From: Candidatus Pelagibacter ubique HIMB140
GTDB taxonomy: Bacteria > Pseudomonadota > Alphaproteobacteria > Pelagibacterales > Pelagibacteraceae
Reading direction: 5' to 3'
Assembly: GCF_025558165.1 (NCBI RefSeq)
Contig: NZ_LAMZ01000001.1
Coordinates: 310,001 to 374,000 of the forward strand
DNA: 64,000 nt
The number at the start of each line of letters is the position of its first letter. Within the stretch, counting starts at the first letter, position 1. The notes beneath the pieces are model-generated. The model made no database searches, was not told the origin of the DNA, and was given only the letters and a program-made list of their open reading frames with translations. Positions 26,301 to 34,586 of the stretch are shown here, one piece after another. Both the position numbers and the translations under genes were made by a program.

Positions 26301-27134
26301 TTACCCGTCAACAAAAGTAAGTTTAAAATCTTTTGCTCTATTACCATTCATAAAAAATTGAGCCCAAAAATTTACAAAGTTTTTACTTTGCTGCATTATT
26401 CTTGAACCATCTCTTTTTATTACTAAGAGTTCGATATCAACGTTATTATTCAAATTGGTAAAAACTTTAGAAAAATATTCAGCTTTTTTAAACTCAGAAA
26501 ATGAAATTATTCCATTTTTATACATGGACATTTGATTTGTATTCTGAATCATGTCTGAGAAAATTAATAAGTTATTATCAATACCTTCAAAGTTTTTAAA
26601 TTCATTTAAAGCTATCAACTGAAACATCTCCATTACAGGAGAAGAATTCTGACTATCTTCTTCAATTATAATATTATTAATGACATTAATAATTTGATTT
26701 GAAAAATCTTCATTCCATCTTTTTGTTATCTCTTTAGGGTTAATAGATATTTTTTGATACGTAGTGTTAATGTCATCTACTGTACCTGGATTGCACATTG
26801 TGATTTTTCTACTTGATTTCAAATCAAGACTTGCATCCAAAGTGTAAATTGTAAGACTGTGATGCTTGGGAAGATTTTTTTTTAAACTTTGGATCTCTTT
26901 TATAAAAAATTCTTTTTGAGCCTTGTTTAAACTGTCTGTTAAATCTAGTAAAGCAACTGTTTTTCCATAATTTTCCTTATTTTCTTTAGGACAAAATGTT
27001 TTGGGGTCTATTTTAACTTTTTTTTCCTCATTTATAAAAAAATATACAGCACCAAAAATAAAAACTATAGTCACCAAAGCTATTATTAAATAACCCTTTA
27101 AATCTCCTGATCTTTTTCTATCTTTGAAACTCAT
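26301..27134 (-). CDS. Membrane-anchored VWA-like domain protein
   Basis: A 277-residue protein with a basic N terminus, one membrane segment at about 14-33 and an extracytoplasmic or cytoplasmic Rossmann-like domain. The first strand ends in VALLDLTDSLNKAQ (from about residue 59), reminiscent of the metal-site loop DxSxS of von Willebrand A domains but with DLTDS instead; a later strand has LLIFSDMIQNT. A conserved-looking CNPGTVDD segment near residue 112 follows the second strand. It shares one base with the upstream gene and is 5 bases from the downstream one. I cannot name a characterised homologue. Confidence 0.6.
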   Translation of the reverse strand: MSFKDRKRSGDLKGYLIIALVTIVFIFGAVYFFINEEKKVKIDPKTFCPKENKENYGKTVALLDLTDSLNKAQKEFFIKEIQSLKKNLPKHHSLTIYTLDASLDLKSSRKITMCNPGTVDDINTTYQKISINPKEITKRWNEDFSNQIINVINNIIIEEDSQNSSPVMEMFQLIALNEFKNFEGIDNNLLIFSDMIQNTNQMSMYKNGIISFSEFKKAEYFSKVFTNLNNNVDIELLVIKRDGSRIMQQSKNFVNFWAQFFMNGNRAKDFKLTFVDG

Positions 27135-28576
27135 TAATTAAGTTTATTTTTATTTTCAACAACTCTAAAACGATCTCTAGCTGCTTCATAGTTATTTGTG
27201 ATTTCATTTTTAGCATTTGTAAGGTGAACACCTATTTGATCAACATATACAGAAGCTTTTTTTAATATATTTTTGTTTTCTATTAAATTATTTTTAATTT
27301 TCAAATCATCATTAAATTTATATTTTTTTCCAAAATATTTAGGTTTGGTTTTGTTTCTAGCTGATTCATTGTTCTCTTGATATTTACGCAAACACACATT
27401 GCAGGTTTGCTCTAAGTATCCGTGACTATTTTTAAGTTTTAATAAATATGTTTCCTCATCAGCAATTATTGATGTTGATACATTGTAACTAACTCTTAAA
27501 TCATCAGACAATTTCGAAACATCTTTAATTTGTTGTTTTTGTATAGAATCTAATTCTTCCTCAATTATACTTTTGGTTTCGTTGTATTCCTCTCTAATAT
27601 CTTGGAGTTGTCTATGAATTTTTCCGTAACCAGGATAATTATCATCCATATTATAAGATGTTACGAAAGCAATAATTGCAGCTACAAATCCTATAAGAAA
27701 GAGGAATAAATCATTTAAACTCAGAGGATGAATTAACGAAAACATGTTTTCAAATACTTCGCTAAAATTGAAAACTGTTTCATTAGTTGTAGCCTTTGTT
27801 GCAATAGCTCTGTAATTTGCAACAAAATAATTAAGTGCAATAGCAAGAATTAAAAAAACTCCAAATGAAGACCAGCCAAAGATTTTTTTGTTTTTATCTG
27901 TATGATTTTTATACCAAAAACAATTTTTACCAAAAAACCAACCCAAAACACCGACATTTATTAATGAAAGAAAAAATGCTGTGATTACACCTCCAATAAT
28001 ATAATCCTCTGAAACATCTTTGAAAAAACTAAAATTAAAAAAAGTCTCGATCAATACTTCAATAAATAAAATTGAAAACAACAACACTCTACTTGGGGGA
28101 TAATGTGGATCATATTCTAAATTATTTTGACTTTTAAATTTTTCATATTTTTTATTAAAACTTTCAAAGCTTGATTTTGATTGCTGTAATTCATCAGCAG
28201 CTTTTTGAATCACTTTTTCAAATGAATTTTTTGCATTCCTAGCAAATGTATTAAGTTGGGATACCATTTCGCTCAATTTCATATTACCAAATTGTCTATC
28301 CAAATCTTGAACATGAGATATTGCTTGATTTTTTCTTTCAGTCAAAACACCTGAAAAACTTGCTATAATTTGTTGTTCATTAGAACCATGGGTAGTTGTT
28401 GATGATGAAGGTATATTTTTCTTACCGTCGTCATCTCCCAGTTTAGCAACCTGCCACTCCTCACATAGCGCCTCAACATCTAATAAAGGAAATTCTGTAG
28501 AAGAATTTGTTAATGCATCTAAAGATTTTTTTTTAAAAATATCTGGAAATTTAAATAGAGAATTTTTTATCGACAT
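27134..28576 (-). CDS. Four-TM protein with flanking coiled coils, first gene of the membrane-machine operon
   Basis: A 480-residue protein. Residues 1-160 are soluble with a coiled coil from about 75 to 150; four membrane segments follow at about 163-184, 193-216, 233-255 and 286-308; the rest is a second coiled-coil region (320-400) and a basic C terminus. The entry to the first segment reads DPHYPPSRVLLFS, which looks like a family signature. Two cysteines in TCNVCLRKYQ (near 391-395) could bind metal or form a disulfide. No functional family recognised. It starts the five-gene unit, 67 bases after the secreted nuclease gene. Confidence 0.62.
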   Translation of the reverse strand: MSIKNSLFKFPDIFKKKSLDALTNSSTEFPLLDVEALCEEWQVAKLGDDDGKKNIPSSSTTTHGSNEQQIIASFSGVLTERKNQAISHVQDLDRQFGNMKLSEMVSQLNTFARNAKNSFEKVIQKAADELQQSKSSFESFNKKYEKFKSQNNLEYDPHYPPSRVLLFSILFIEVLIETFFNFSFFKDVSEDYIIGGVITAFFLSLINVGVLGWFFGKNCFWYKNHTDKNKKIFGWSSFGVFLILAIALNYFVANYRAIATKATTNETVFNFSEVFENMFSLIHPLSLNDLFLFLIGFVAAIIAFVTSYNMDDNYPGYGKIHRQLQDIREEYNETKSIIEEELDSIQKQQIKDVSKLSDDLRVSYNVSTSIIADEETYLLKLKNSHGYLEQTCNVCLRKYQENNESARNKTKPKYFGKKYKFNDDLKIKNNLIENKNILKKASVYVDQIGVHLTNAKNEITNNYEAARDRFRVVENKNKLN

Positions 28577-28643
28577 TGGTGTATTTTTACTTTAACAAAA
28601 TGACTTAAGAACTTAGAGTAACCTAAAAAAAAACTATAAAAAA

Positions 28644-29219
28644 CTACTTTTTTTTCCTGAATTTCCAAGGATATTCGAACACGGTTTTCCATAATCCTAA
28701 TTTATTTGATTTAGCAAATTTTTCATCTTCAATAAATTTATTTGAATATTTTTTATATGCAAAAGCGTATCCAGAACGTACTAGGAATGATGATAGGCTT
28801 TCATCATTTACAAAACATTCAGCAATAATCCTTTTATACCGATCAGATCCTTCCTTAATACATTTTACAATATTGTTAGATATTTTTTCTTCTAATTTTT
28901 TTTTTGCTATAATCCCACAGTAAATTTTTTCTCCATTTAAATTACATGTTTGATTTTTCTCAGGAGCGTCTATCCCAGAAAAACGAATTTTTTTATTTCC
29001 AAGATGAATTGTGTCGCCATCAATTACTTTGATTTTGGTTGATGAAATTTTACTCTCTTTACTTTTATTAATTTTTTTATGGCAGTGATAAGTATTATCA
29101 CTTTTTTTATTATGACAGCCCTCTGAGTTAGTTCTGCCAGAATGAGCAGATACTGAAGATATTAAAAATAAGCTAAAAAAAAATATATGAATTAAAATAC
29201 TTATTTTTGCTTGTTGCAT
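28644..29219 (-). CDS. Secreted YHYH-motif staphylococcal-nuclease-like protein
   Basis: A 191-residue exported protein with a signal peptide (about residues 1-25), an N-terminal HSGRTNSEGCHN...YHCHK segment (26-48) of the YHYH type, and a thermonuclease (SNase/OB) domain from about 62 to 188. The nuclease catalytic residues are in place: Arg79, Asp84 and Glu87 in IRFSGIDAPE, and Arg130 in DRYKR. It should cut DNA or RNA in the periplasm or outside, giving nutrients or destroying incoming DNA. It is 67 bases upstream of the five-gene membrane operon and could be its first gene. Confidence 0.85.
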   Translation of the reverse strand: MQQAKISILIHIFFFSLFLISSVSAHSGRTNSEGCHNKKSDNTYHCHKKINKSKESKISSTKIKVIDGDTIHLGNKKIRFSGIDAPEKNQTCNLNGEKIYCGIIAKKKLEEKISNNIVKCIKEGSDRYKRIIAECFVNDESLSSFLVRSGYAFAYKKYSNKFIEDEKFAKSNKLGLWKTVFEYPWKFRKKK

Positions 29220-29295
29220 TAGCTTTGGCCATAATCTTTCTTCATCTAATAGTTTAAGATTACCAAATCCTCAACAATCACACAATAAAGGAGTT

Positions 29296-29406
29296 CTATT
29301 TATTCTTAAACTTATAATATAGAGAAAACAAAATAAGACCCACTAGGACAATACCTACAAATATCCTTAAATATTGATTAAAAAATATATCTATAAACTC
29401 AATCAT
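29296..29406 (-). CDS. 36-residue single-TM mini-protein coupled to the oxidoreductase gene
   Basis: The ATG overlaps the stop codon of the upstream flavoprotein gene by one base (TAATG). The 36-codon product has an acidic N terminus, one membrane segment at about residues 12-30 (LRIFVGIVLVGLILFSL) and a basic end. Overlap and hydrophobicity suggest a real, translationally coupled gene. No family recognised. Confidence 0.55.
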   Translation of the reverse strand: MIEFIDIFFNQYLRIFVGIVLVGLILFSLYYKFKNK

Positions 29407-30752
29407 TAAATATTTAACTTATCCTTAATTCTATAAAACCACACTGCTAATTTAAAATAAAATACTCTTAATTGTGGGAAAATAAATTTCTTAGGTAAAC
29501 CTTTGTAAATTAACGAGATATCTAAGTCTTTACTATTTGATGAAAAAACTAGCTTAGACAATTGCTTTCCGGTCCATGGTGCAGCACTAACCCCTACACC
29601 GCTATAACCAAATCCATAATAAATTTCTTCATTATCTATTTTACCAATTGAAGGAGTGAGCTTTTGAGATAATGCAATCAAACCTCTCCAATTATAATTA
29701 ATTGTAACATTACTCCATTTAGGAAAAATATTTTTTAAAAATTTTTCCATATCATTTGCTCTGTTTTGATTTGATTGATCGCTTCCTTCAAAATCTCCTC
29801 TAGTACCAAACAAAATTCGATTATCAGGTAACTTTCGATAATAATATAAAAGGTTTTTAGAATTAGCTATTGGAGCGTAAGTATTAAAATTATGTAAGCT
29901 AAGCTCTTCATTAGTAAGTGGTCTTGTTACAATAATATTTGATATAACAGGTAATACTCTTCCATCCATTTCAGGAATTAATCCTTCTTGATAAAACCCG
30001 TTAGTTGCAAGTACAATTTTTTTAGTTTTTATTGACCCTTCATTAGTTCTTAAAAGATAAGAGCCATTTTCTTTTTCAATTTTTTCAACTTTTGTGTGTT
30101 CATAGATTTTTAATTTTTTAGATAAAGCATATTTTGCAAGGCCATTCACAAATTTTAAAGGATTGATTGCAAATCCAGGTTTATATGAAAAAGCTCCAAA
30201 TTGCTCAGTTCCACCATGACCTACTTCATCAAATTCCTCTTTTGAATATACTTTAGTCTCTATACCAAATTCAGATTTATAAACTTCAGCTTGTTCTTTG
30301 ATTTGATCAAATTTGTTTTTGTGATTAGCTACAACAAAGTTATTTTCACCTGTTACATCACAATCAATATTATAATTATCGATTAATTCTTTAGTATAAT
30401 TAGCTCCTTCAACAGAATTTTTAAAAAATTTTCTAGTCTCCTCTGTTCCATAAACAGATTGCATTTTTTTATAAGACATTTTGCTTGGAGGAAGACAGCA
30501 AAATCCTGCATTACGAGAAGAAGCACCCCAACCTATTTTTCCTGCCTCAACCAAAACTACATCTAAATTATAATTTTCAATTAAGTTAATTGCACAAAGT
30601 AAACCTGTGTAACCACCACCTATAACTACTATTTCTGAACTAATATCTTTTTGAAGTTTATCTAAATTTAAATTGTCACTTGAAGTTGCTTCCCAATAAC
30701 TAGGAACAGGTTTGTTGAACTGATAAATATCTGAATGATAAATATTACTCAT
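29406..30752 (-). CDS. FAD-dependent amine/amino-acid oxidase (PuuB/DAO family)
   Basis: A 448-residue flavoprotein of the DAO family. The FAD-binding motif VVIGGGYTGL is at residues 42-51; an ARNAGFCC-like SRNAGFCCLPPS segment near 79-90 and the C-terminal YYGFGYSGVGVSAAPWTGK match gamma-glutamylputrescine oxidase-like proteins common in SAR11. The likely reaction is oxidative deamination of a polyamine derivative or other secondary amine with release of hydrogen peroxide. Upstream glutamylation enzymes (PuuA) are not in the window, so the substrate is open. Confidence 0.85.
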   Translation of the reverse strand: MSNIYHSDIYQFNKPVPSYWEATSSDNLNLDKLQKDISSEIVVIGGGYTGLLCAINLIENYNLDVVLVEAGKIGWGASSRNAGFCCLPPSKMSYKKMQSVYGTEETRKFFKNSVEGANYTKELIDNYNIDCDVTGENNFVVANHKNKFDQIKEQAEVYKSEFGIETKVYSKEEFDEVGHGGTEQFGAFSYKPGFAINPLKFVNGLAKYALSKKLKIYEHTKVEKIEKENGSYLLRTNEGSIKTKKIVLATNGFYQEGLIPEMDGRVLPVISNIIVTRPLTNEELSLHNFNTYAPIANSKNLLYYYRKLPDNRILFGTRGDFEGSDQSNQNRANDMEKFLKNIFPKWSNVTINYNWRGLIALSQKLTPSIGKIDNEEIYYGFGYSGVGVSAAPWTGKQLSKLVFSSNSKDLDISLIYKGLPKKFIFPQLRVFYFKLAVWFYRIKDKLNI

Positions 30753-30798
30753 TAGTTAACGTTAGGTTAACATAAACCTTAATTATCTAAATAATAAT

Positions 30799-31218
30799 TT
30801 ACTTAAATTTATCTTCCCAGAATACAACTCTATCGTCTGTTTTTTCTATTAAGTCCTTACAAAATATTCCGTATTTATCTAAAACTGATGAAAAGTTTTT
30901 ATAATCTTCACCCATCTCTTTTTTCATGCTTTCAAAGGAAGTTTTAACTCTATTTCTCATTGTATCTGTGTTCATACCTAATTGCTGACCAATCATAAAA
31001 ACAGATTCTAATGATAAATCTGCTGATTTATTAAGTCCTGCTATAGTTTCATCGTTAGCACTACCACTTTTTTTAAAACCTTCTTCAGACAATAAATAAT
31101 AACTATAACAATTAGTGAAATCCCCTTGTAAGTTATTAAACACAAAAGTTTGTTGATCATCAGCATTAGCACTTGTGCTTAAGATGCTAAGAATTATTGC
31201 AGATAAAAGTTTTTTCAT
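30799..31218 (-). CDS. Secreted hypothetical protein
   Basis: A 139-residue protein with a clear signal peptide ending at about residue 19 (TSANA). The mature part is helical and contains two cysteines (in TNCYSYYL and IFCKDLIEK) that may form a disulfide. No family recognised. It lies 11 bases before the end of the lysE-type gene region on the same strand and may be cotranscribed with it. Confidence 0.65.
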   Translation of the reverse strand: MKKLLSAIILSILSTSANADDQQTFVFNNLQGDFTNCYSYYLLSEEGFKKSGSANDETIAGLNKSADLSLESVFMIGQQLGMNTDTMRNRVKTSFESMKKEMGEDYKNFSSVLDKYGIFCKDLIEKTDDRVVFWEDKFK

Positions 31219-31229
31219 ATTTTGTTTTT

Positions 31230-31829
31230 TTAAATTTTAATTGAAAGCATCCATATACCAACCAAAAATAAAGACAATGAGAAGAATTTGTTTAATATTT
31301 TTGAATATTTTTCATTTCTAAATTTTGCACCTAGTAAGTCACCAAATAATGTCCACAGAGTAAATGACACGCAGTTATTAACTGTAAAAATTGTACTGAT
31401 TAAAATTATTCTTATTAAACTTTGAGAACCGTCTAAAAAGATTGTGAACATTAAAGAAATTATCACATAAGCTTTTGGGTTAAATACCAAAAGTATAACT
31501 CCATCAACAAAAGTACATTTTAAATTTTGATTGTTATTTTCATATGTGCTTGCCTTGAAGAATTTATAAGCAAGATAGATTACATATAATGATCCAATTA
31601 TTTGAATGTATTGATATTTATCATTAATAAATGAAAAAAATATATTAAAACCAAAACCAATAAGAAAAGTAACTATAATCGTTGCAAGATGATAACCAAA
31701 ATTTGCTGATAAAGTTTTAGCAAAACCAAATCTAGCTCCATTAGCTGCAAAGAACATGTTCCCAGGTCCTGGGCTAAAAGCTAGAGGAAATAAAAAAATT
31801 ATTAAAGCTACTATTTCAATTAAAGTCAT
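31230..31829 (-). CDS. LysE/RhtB-family amino-acid exporter
   Basis: A 199-residue membrane protein with about six hydrophobic segments. The N-terminal FSPGPGNMFFAANGARFGF is the LysE family signature, and LVFNPKAYVIIS in the middle is its second conserved motif. The family exports amino acids such as lysine, threonine or homoserine lactone. The substrate cannot be assigned. Confidence 0.88.
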   Translation of the reverse strand: MTLIEIVALIIFLFPLAFSPGPGNMFFAANGARFGFAKTLSANFGYHLATIIVTFLIGFGFNIFFSFINDKYQYIQIIGSLYVIYLAYKFFKASTYENNNQNLKCTFVDGVILLVFNPKAYVIISLMFTIFLDGSQSLIRIILISTIFTVNNCVSFTLWTLFGDLLGAKFRNEKYSKILNKFFSLSLFLVGIWMLSIKI

Positions 31830-31854
31830 ATTTTAATAAGTGATTATATTTATA

Positions 31855-32412
31855 CTATTCTTTAATTTGTTCCTTTTTATTTTTTTTATACATTCTCATC
31901 CACTTTTCAAAGATCAAAATTGCGTCATCCATATCTTTAGTTTTGTTAGGATGATTTTTTGCTCTTCCGAGCATTGTTGCAATAACATTTACTTGATACT
32001 TGATTGATCTTTTTTTAATTGCTTTAACTGTATAAAGCGCCTTTTCTTTATTCTTAAAACCTAAGCCATGTAAAGTTGTCTCAGGTTTATAATCAGAAAA
32101 TAATGAAAGATTTAAAGGTTTAAAACTTTTATCCTTAATCATTTTATTCATTGGCATTTTATCAACCAAGGTAAATATTTTTTTTAGATTTATAGTATCT
32201 AAGTTAGCTTTTTCAGTTCCATCAAAACCAATTAAACTCACACTAAAGTTTTTAGTTTTATCTAATTTTGTAACTAATTTAATAAATCGTTTGTGAAATT
32301 CTTTAATGTACTTTTGGTAAATATCTTTTGAACTTTTGTACTCTTGATTACTGTAGTTTGGAGTATTCAAAACTAACAATCTACATTTCCATATATATTT
32401 TTTAAAATTCAT
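31855..32412 (-). CDS. DUF4174-type domain fused to an uncharacterised helical domain
   Basis: A 185-residue protein without signal peptide in this frame. Residues 1-105 follow the DUF4174 pattern, beginning with WKCRLLVLNTP and ending SLIGFDGTEKAN and LVDKMPMNKM. Residues 110-180 form a second basic helical unit with HGLGFKNKEKALYT and VIATMLGRAKNHPNK. I know no function for either part. DUF4174 proteins are often periplasmic, and the absence of a leader here is unusual. Confidence 0.6.
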   Translation of the reverse strand: MNFKKYIWKCRLLVLNTPNYSNQEYKSSKDIYQKYIKEFHKRFIKLVTKLDKTKNFSVSLIGFDGTEKANLDTINLKKIFTLVDKMPMNKMIKDKSFKPLNLSLFSDYKPETTLHGLGFKNKEKALYTVKAIKKRSIKYQVNVIATMLGRAKNHPNKTKDMDDAILIFEKWMRMYKKNKKEQIKE

Positions 32413-32444
32413 TGGTATATTAAGTATTTTAGTTAATAGGATAT

Positions 32445-32648
32445 ATGAAGGAAAAAGTTATTAAATCTCATTTAAAGAAAAAAGCACTATCTAAACTTGC
32501 TTTATCAATAAGCTTTTTCTTGGTTCTTTTAACTTCAACCGGATACATATTTAATTCTAAAGCAGCAATTTTTCTATTTTATATTTTTAGTTTTGCATTC
32601 ATTTACAATTTATTAATCAATTTCTTATTAGAAAAATTTGATATCTGA
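32445..32648 (+). CDS. Small two-TM hypothetical protein
   Basis: A 67-residue protein with a basic N terminus (about 15 residues, seven lysines) and two membrane segments at about 18-37 and 42-62. It is divergent from the DUF4174 gene across 32 bases and overlaps the following acetyltransferase frame by 11 bases, which suggests cotranscription. No family recognised. Confidence 0.6.
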   Translation: MKEKVIKSHLKKKALSKLALSISFFLVLLTSTGYIFNSKAAIFLFYIFSFAFIYNLLINFLLEKFDI

Positions 32649-33348
32649 TAATGAGATAAATCAGTTAAGAAAAAAAATGAAAATAGGCTTTAGTGTAAAA
32701 TTTAATAAAGCAAAATACCCTTCAAAGAAAAAATTAATTGGTAAATATTGCTTTTTAGAACCAGTTAACCCAAAAAAGCATGCTAAAGATTTGTATAAAA
32801 ACTTTTCTTTAGACAAAAAAGGAATTGATTGGACTTATATGCCAACAGGACCCTATAAGACTTTTAGTTCTTTTAAGAAGTATTTAACTACTGACAAGTT
32901 ATCAGGTAATCCATTTTTTTACTCAATTTATTCAAAAAGGCTTAAAACCTATTGTGGTTTAGCAAGTTATCTTAGAATTAAACCAGAAATAGGAACCATT
33001 GAAGTAGGTTGGATTACTTATGCTAAAAATCTTCAAAGAACAGTTGAAGCAACAGAGGCAATGTATCTTATGATGAAAAATGTTTTTGAGAATTTAGGTT
33101 ACCGAAGATACGAGTGGAAATGTGATAGTTTAAATAAAAAATCGAATAAAGCTGCTTTAAGATTAGGTTTTAAATTTGAAGGTATATTTAGACAAGCAAC
33201 AATTTATAAAAAAAGAAATAGAGACACTTCCTGGTATGCAATCATTGATAAAGATTGGAAAAAGATAAAAAAAGGTTATTTGAAATATTTATCAAGCAAA
33301 AATTTAGATAAGAATTTAAATCAAAAAAGAAGTCTTAAGTTAAATTAA
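32638..33348 (+). CDS. GNAT-family N-acetyltransferase (RimJ/RimL-like)
   Basis: Acetyl-CoA-dependent acyltransferase of up to 236 residues. The core GNAT strand-helix units are GLASYLRI...GTIEVGWITYAK and the C-terminal SNKAALRLGFKFEGIFRQ, which carries the typical asparagine-neighbour-glycine pattern. The open frame starts with TTG at 32638; an ATG at 32677 (MKIGFSVKF) is an equally good start and would remove the overlap with the preceding gene. The target may be a protein N terminus or a small amine. Confidence 0.82.
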   Translation: MISDNEINQLRKKMKIGFSVKFNKAKYPSKKKLIGKYCFLEPVNPKKHAKDLYKNFSLDKKGIDWTYMPTGPYKTFSSFKKYLTTDKLSGNPFFYSIYSKRLKTYCGLASYLRIKPEIGTIEVGWITYAKNLQRTVEATEAMYLMMKNVFENLGYRRYEWKCDSLNKKSNKAALRLGFKFEGIFRQATIYKKRNRDTSWYAIIDKDWKKIKKGYLKYLSSKNLDKNLNQKRSLKLN

Positions 33349-33394
33349 CCTCTATTACCAATGTTATTGGCGCGTATATGCGGTAATGGAATTG

Positions 33395-33784
33395 TCAGCC
33401 AATCAAAATTTGATGCATGACACGTCCTGGAAAAAGCGTAAAAAAGCCTGTCAGGATTAGAGCAAAAAAATAAGTAGCGATCATTACTTGTTTATGACGT
33501 TTAATATTTCCAACACGTACATAATAAATGCCAACACCTAGTATAAAAATTGTCCATAAACTCAATAAATGTATAGGACTATAATCTCCCCACATTTTTG
33601 TTTCGTGTATGAAAAAAGAAGTTATCGCTACAATCAGCATTAAGCCTACCCATATACGACCTAACAATTTATGAATTAGTCCACCTTTTTTCATAGAAAG
33701 TTGAATGCCACCTAAAATTATAGCAATCATTGCCATAATAGCATGGAGTGGTATAGGGTGTGCTTCATTGAATAATAAAGTCAT
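33395..33784 (-). CDS. DUF2306-type four-TM membrane protein
   Basis: A 129-residue membrane protein with four hydrophobic segments (about 13-30, 44-60, 70-88 and 98-118). The GGLIHKLLGRIWVGLM and NIKRHKQVMIATYFFAL segments, each with histidines at the membrane edge, match DUF2306-like proteins of unknown function. The histidines may ligate haem, which is only a guess. It is divergent from the next small membrane protein. Confidence 0.7.
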   Translation of the reverse strand: MTLLFNEAHPIPLHAIMAMIAIILGGIQLSMKKGGLIHKLLGRIWVGLMLIVAITSFFIHETKMWGDYSPIHLLSLWTIFILGVGIYYVRVGNIKRHKQVMIATYFFALILTGFFTLFPGRVMHQILIG

Positions 33785-33832
33785 GTTTAAATTTTATTAC
33801 CATATATCATAAGCAAGTATACATAGTTAATC

Positions 33833-34057
33833 ATGAATAAAATAAAATTAGTTGATTATGTAAAATGGATAGCAACTATCATTCAATTAATTGGTTACGG
33901 GATGACTGGTTTAAATATGACTCCCTATAATGTTTATTTATTTTTTTTAGGGATTTTTCTTTGGTTTGCAGTTGGAGTTATGTGGAAAGATAAAGCAATA
34001 ATGGTCGTACACGTAGGTGCTTTTATCTCATTACTCGTTGGATATTTAAACGCATAA
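33833..34057 (+). CDS. Small membrane protein (DUF6552-like)
   Basis: A 74-residue protein with three hydrophobic stretches and central motif MTGLNMTPYNVYLF followed by GIFLWFAVGVMWKDKAIM. The pattern resembles the short DUF6552-type membrane proteins of marine alphaproteobacteria, which I recall only weakly. It ends 5 bases before the convergent lipoprotein gene. Confidence 0.6.
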   Translation: MNKIKLVDYVKWIATIIQLIGYGMTGLNMTPYNVYLFFLGIFLWFAVGVMWKDKAIMVVHVGAFISLLVGYLNA

Positions 34058-34062
34058 GTATT

Positions 34063-34578
34063 TTATTTTCTTCTCAAAACTTCTTTCTTCAATGCCTCAT
34101 TCACTTGATTGTAAGCAGGTTCCACCCAAGAGCTATCCCAAAAGTTTACATAAAATCCTGTATACTCCTCTTTTTGAATAACCTTTGTACCTTCTTCTAC
34201 CTTTTCTAGAATATAGTGATGGTCAAAAGTTATAATACCTCTGTAACCACCAAATTGATTAAGATGAAAAGGTGGCTCAAACTTAACTACCTTTGATTTG
34301 ATTTTGGTTGGCTTCTTTCCTTTTTCAACCACGGTGTTCACAATCTTAGTACCTATAGCATAATCACCAACTGCATTAACAATTACAGGGTTCCAATTTT
34401 TGTAATTTGATGGGTCTGTGATAACAGCCCATACTTCTTCTGGTTCGGCCTGTATTATAATTTCAGTGTATACTTTACTGTATCCTAATTTTTTTGAAAA
34501 ATTATCCATTGAAGTACATCCTGTTAACATAAACAAAGATAGTAAGATAGATAAAGATAGAAAAAATTTACGTAACAT
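34063..34578 (-). CDS. START/SRPBCC-domain lipoprotein
   Basis: A 171-residue protein with a lipoprotein signal peptide; the lipobox is LTGC with Cys21 as the modified residue. The rest is a helix-grip (SRPBCC/polyketide cyclase-like) fold, starting IIIQAEPEEVWAVITDPSNYKNWNP and ending with the long C-terminal helix. Such domains bind hydrophobic ligands. It begins 8 bases after the FrhB-like gene, so it is the last gene of the catabolic operon, and it might bind or deliver the substrate at the membrane. Confidence 0.8.
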   Translation of the reverse strand: MLRKFFLSLSILLSLFMLTGCTSMDNFSKKLGYSKVYTEIIIQAEPEEVWAVITDPSNYKNWNPVIVNAVGDYAIGTKIVNTVVEKGKKPTKIKSKVVKFEPPFHLNQFGGYRGIITFDHHYILEKVEEGTKVIQKEEYTGFYVNFWDSSWVEPAYNQVNEALKKEVLRRK

Positions 34579-34586
34579 AAACTGAA

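Noticed and set aside
24172..28576. Operon as canonical Tol-Pal, ExbBD or flagellar stator
   Set aside because: There is no TolB/Pal, TonB or OmpA-type peptidoglycan domain, and the two largest proteins have no counterpart in those complexes.
33353..33390. Nested short inverted repeats after the GNAT gene (CCAAT/ATTGG and ATTACC/GGTAAT)
   Set aside because: Stems are only 5-6 bp and share bases, and no T run follows; too weak to call a terminator.
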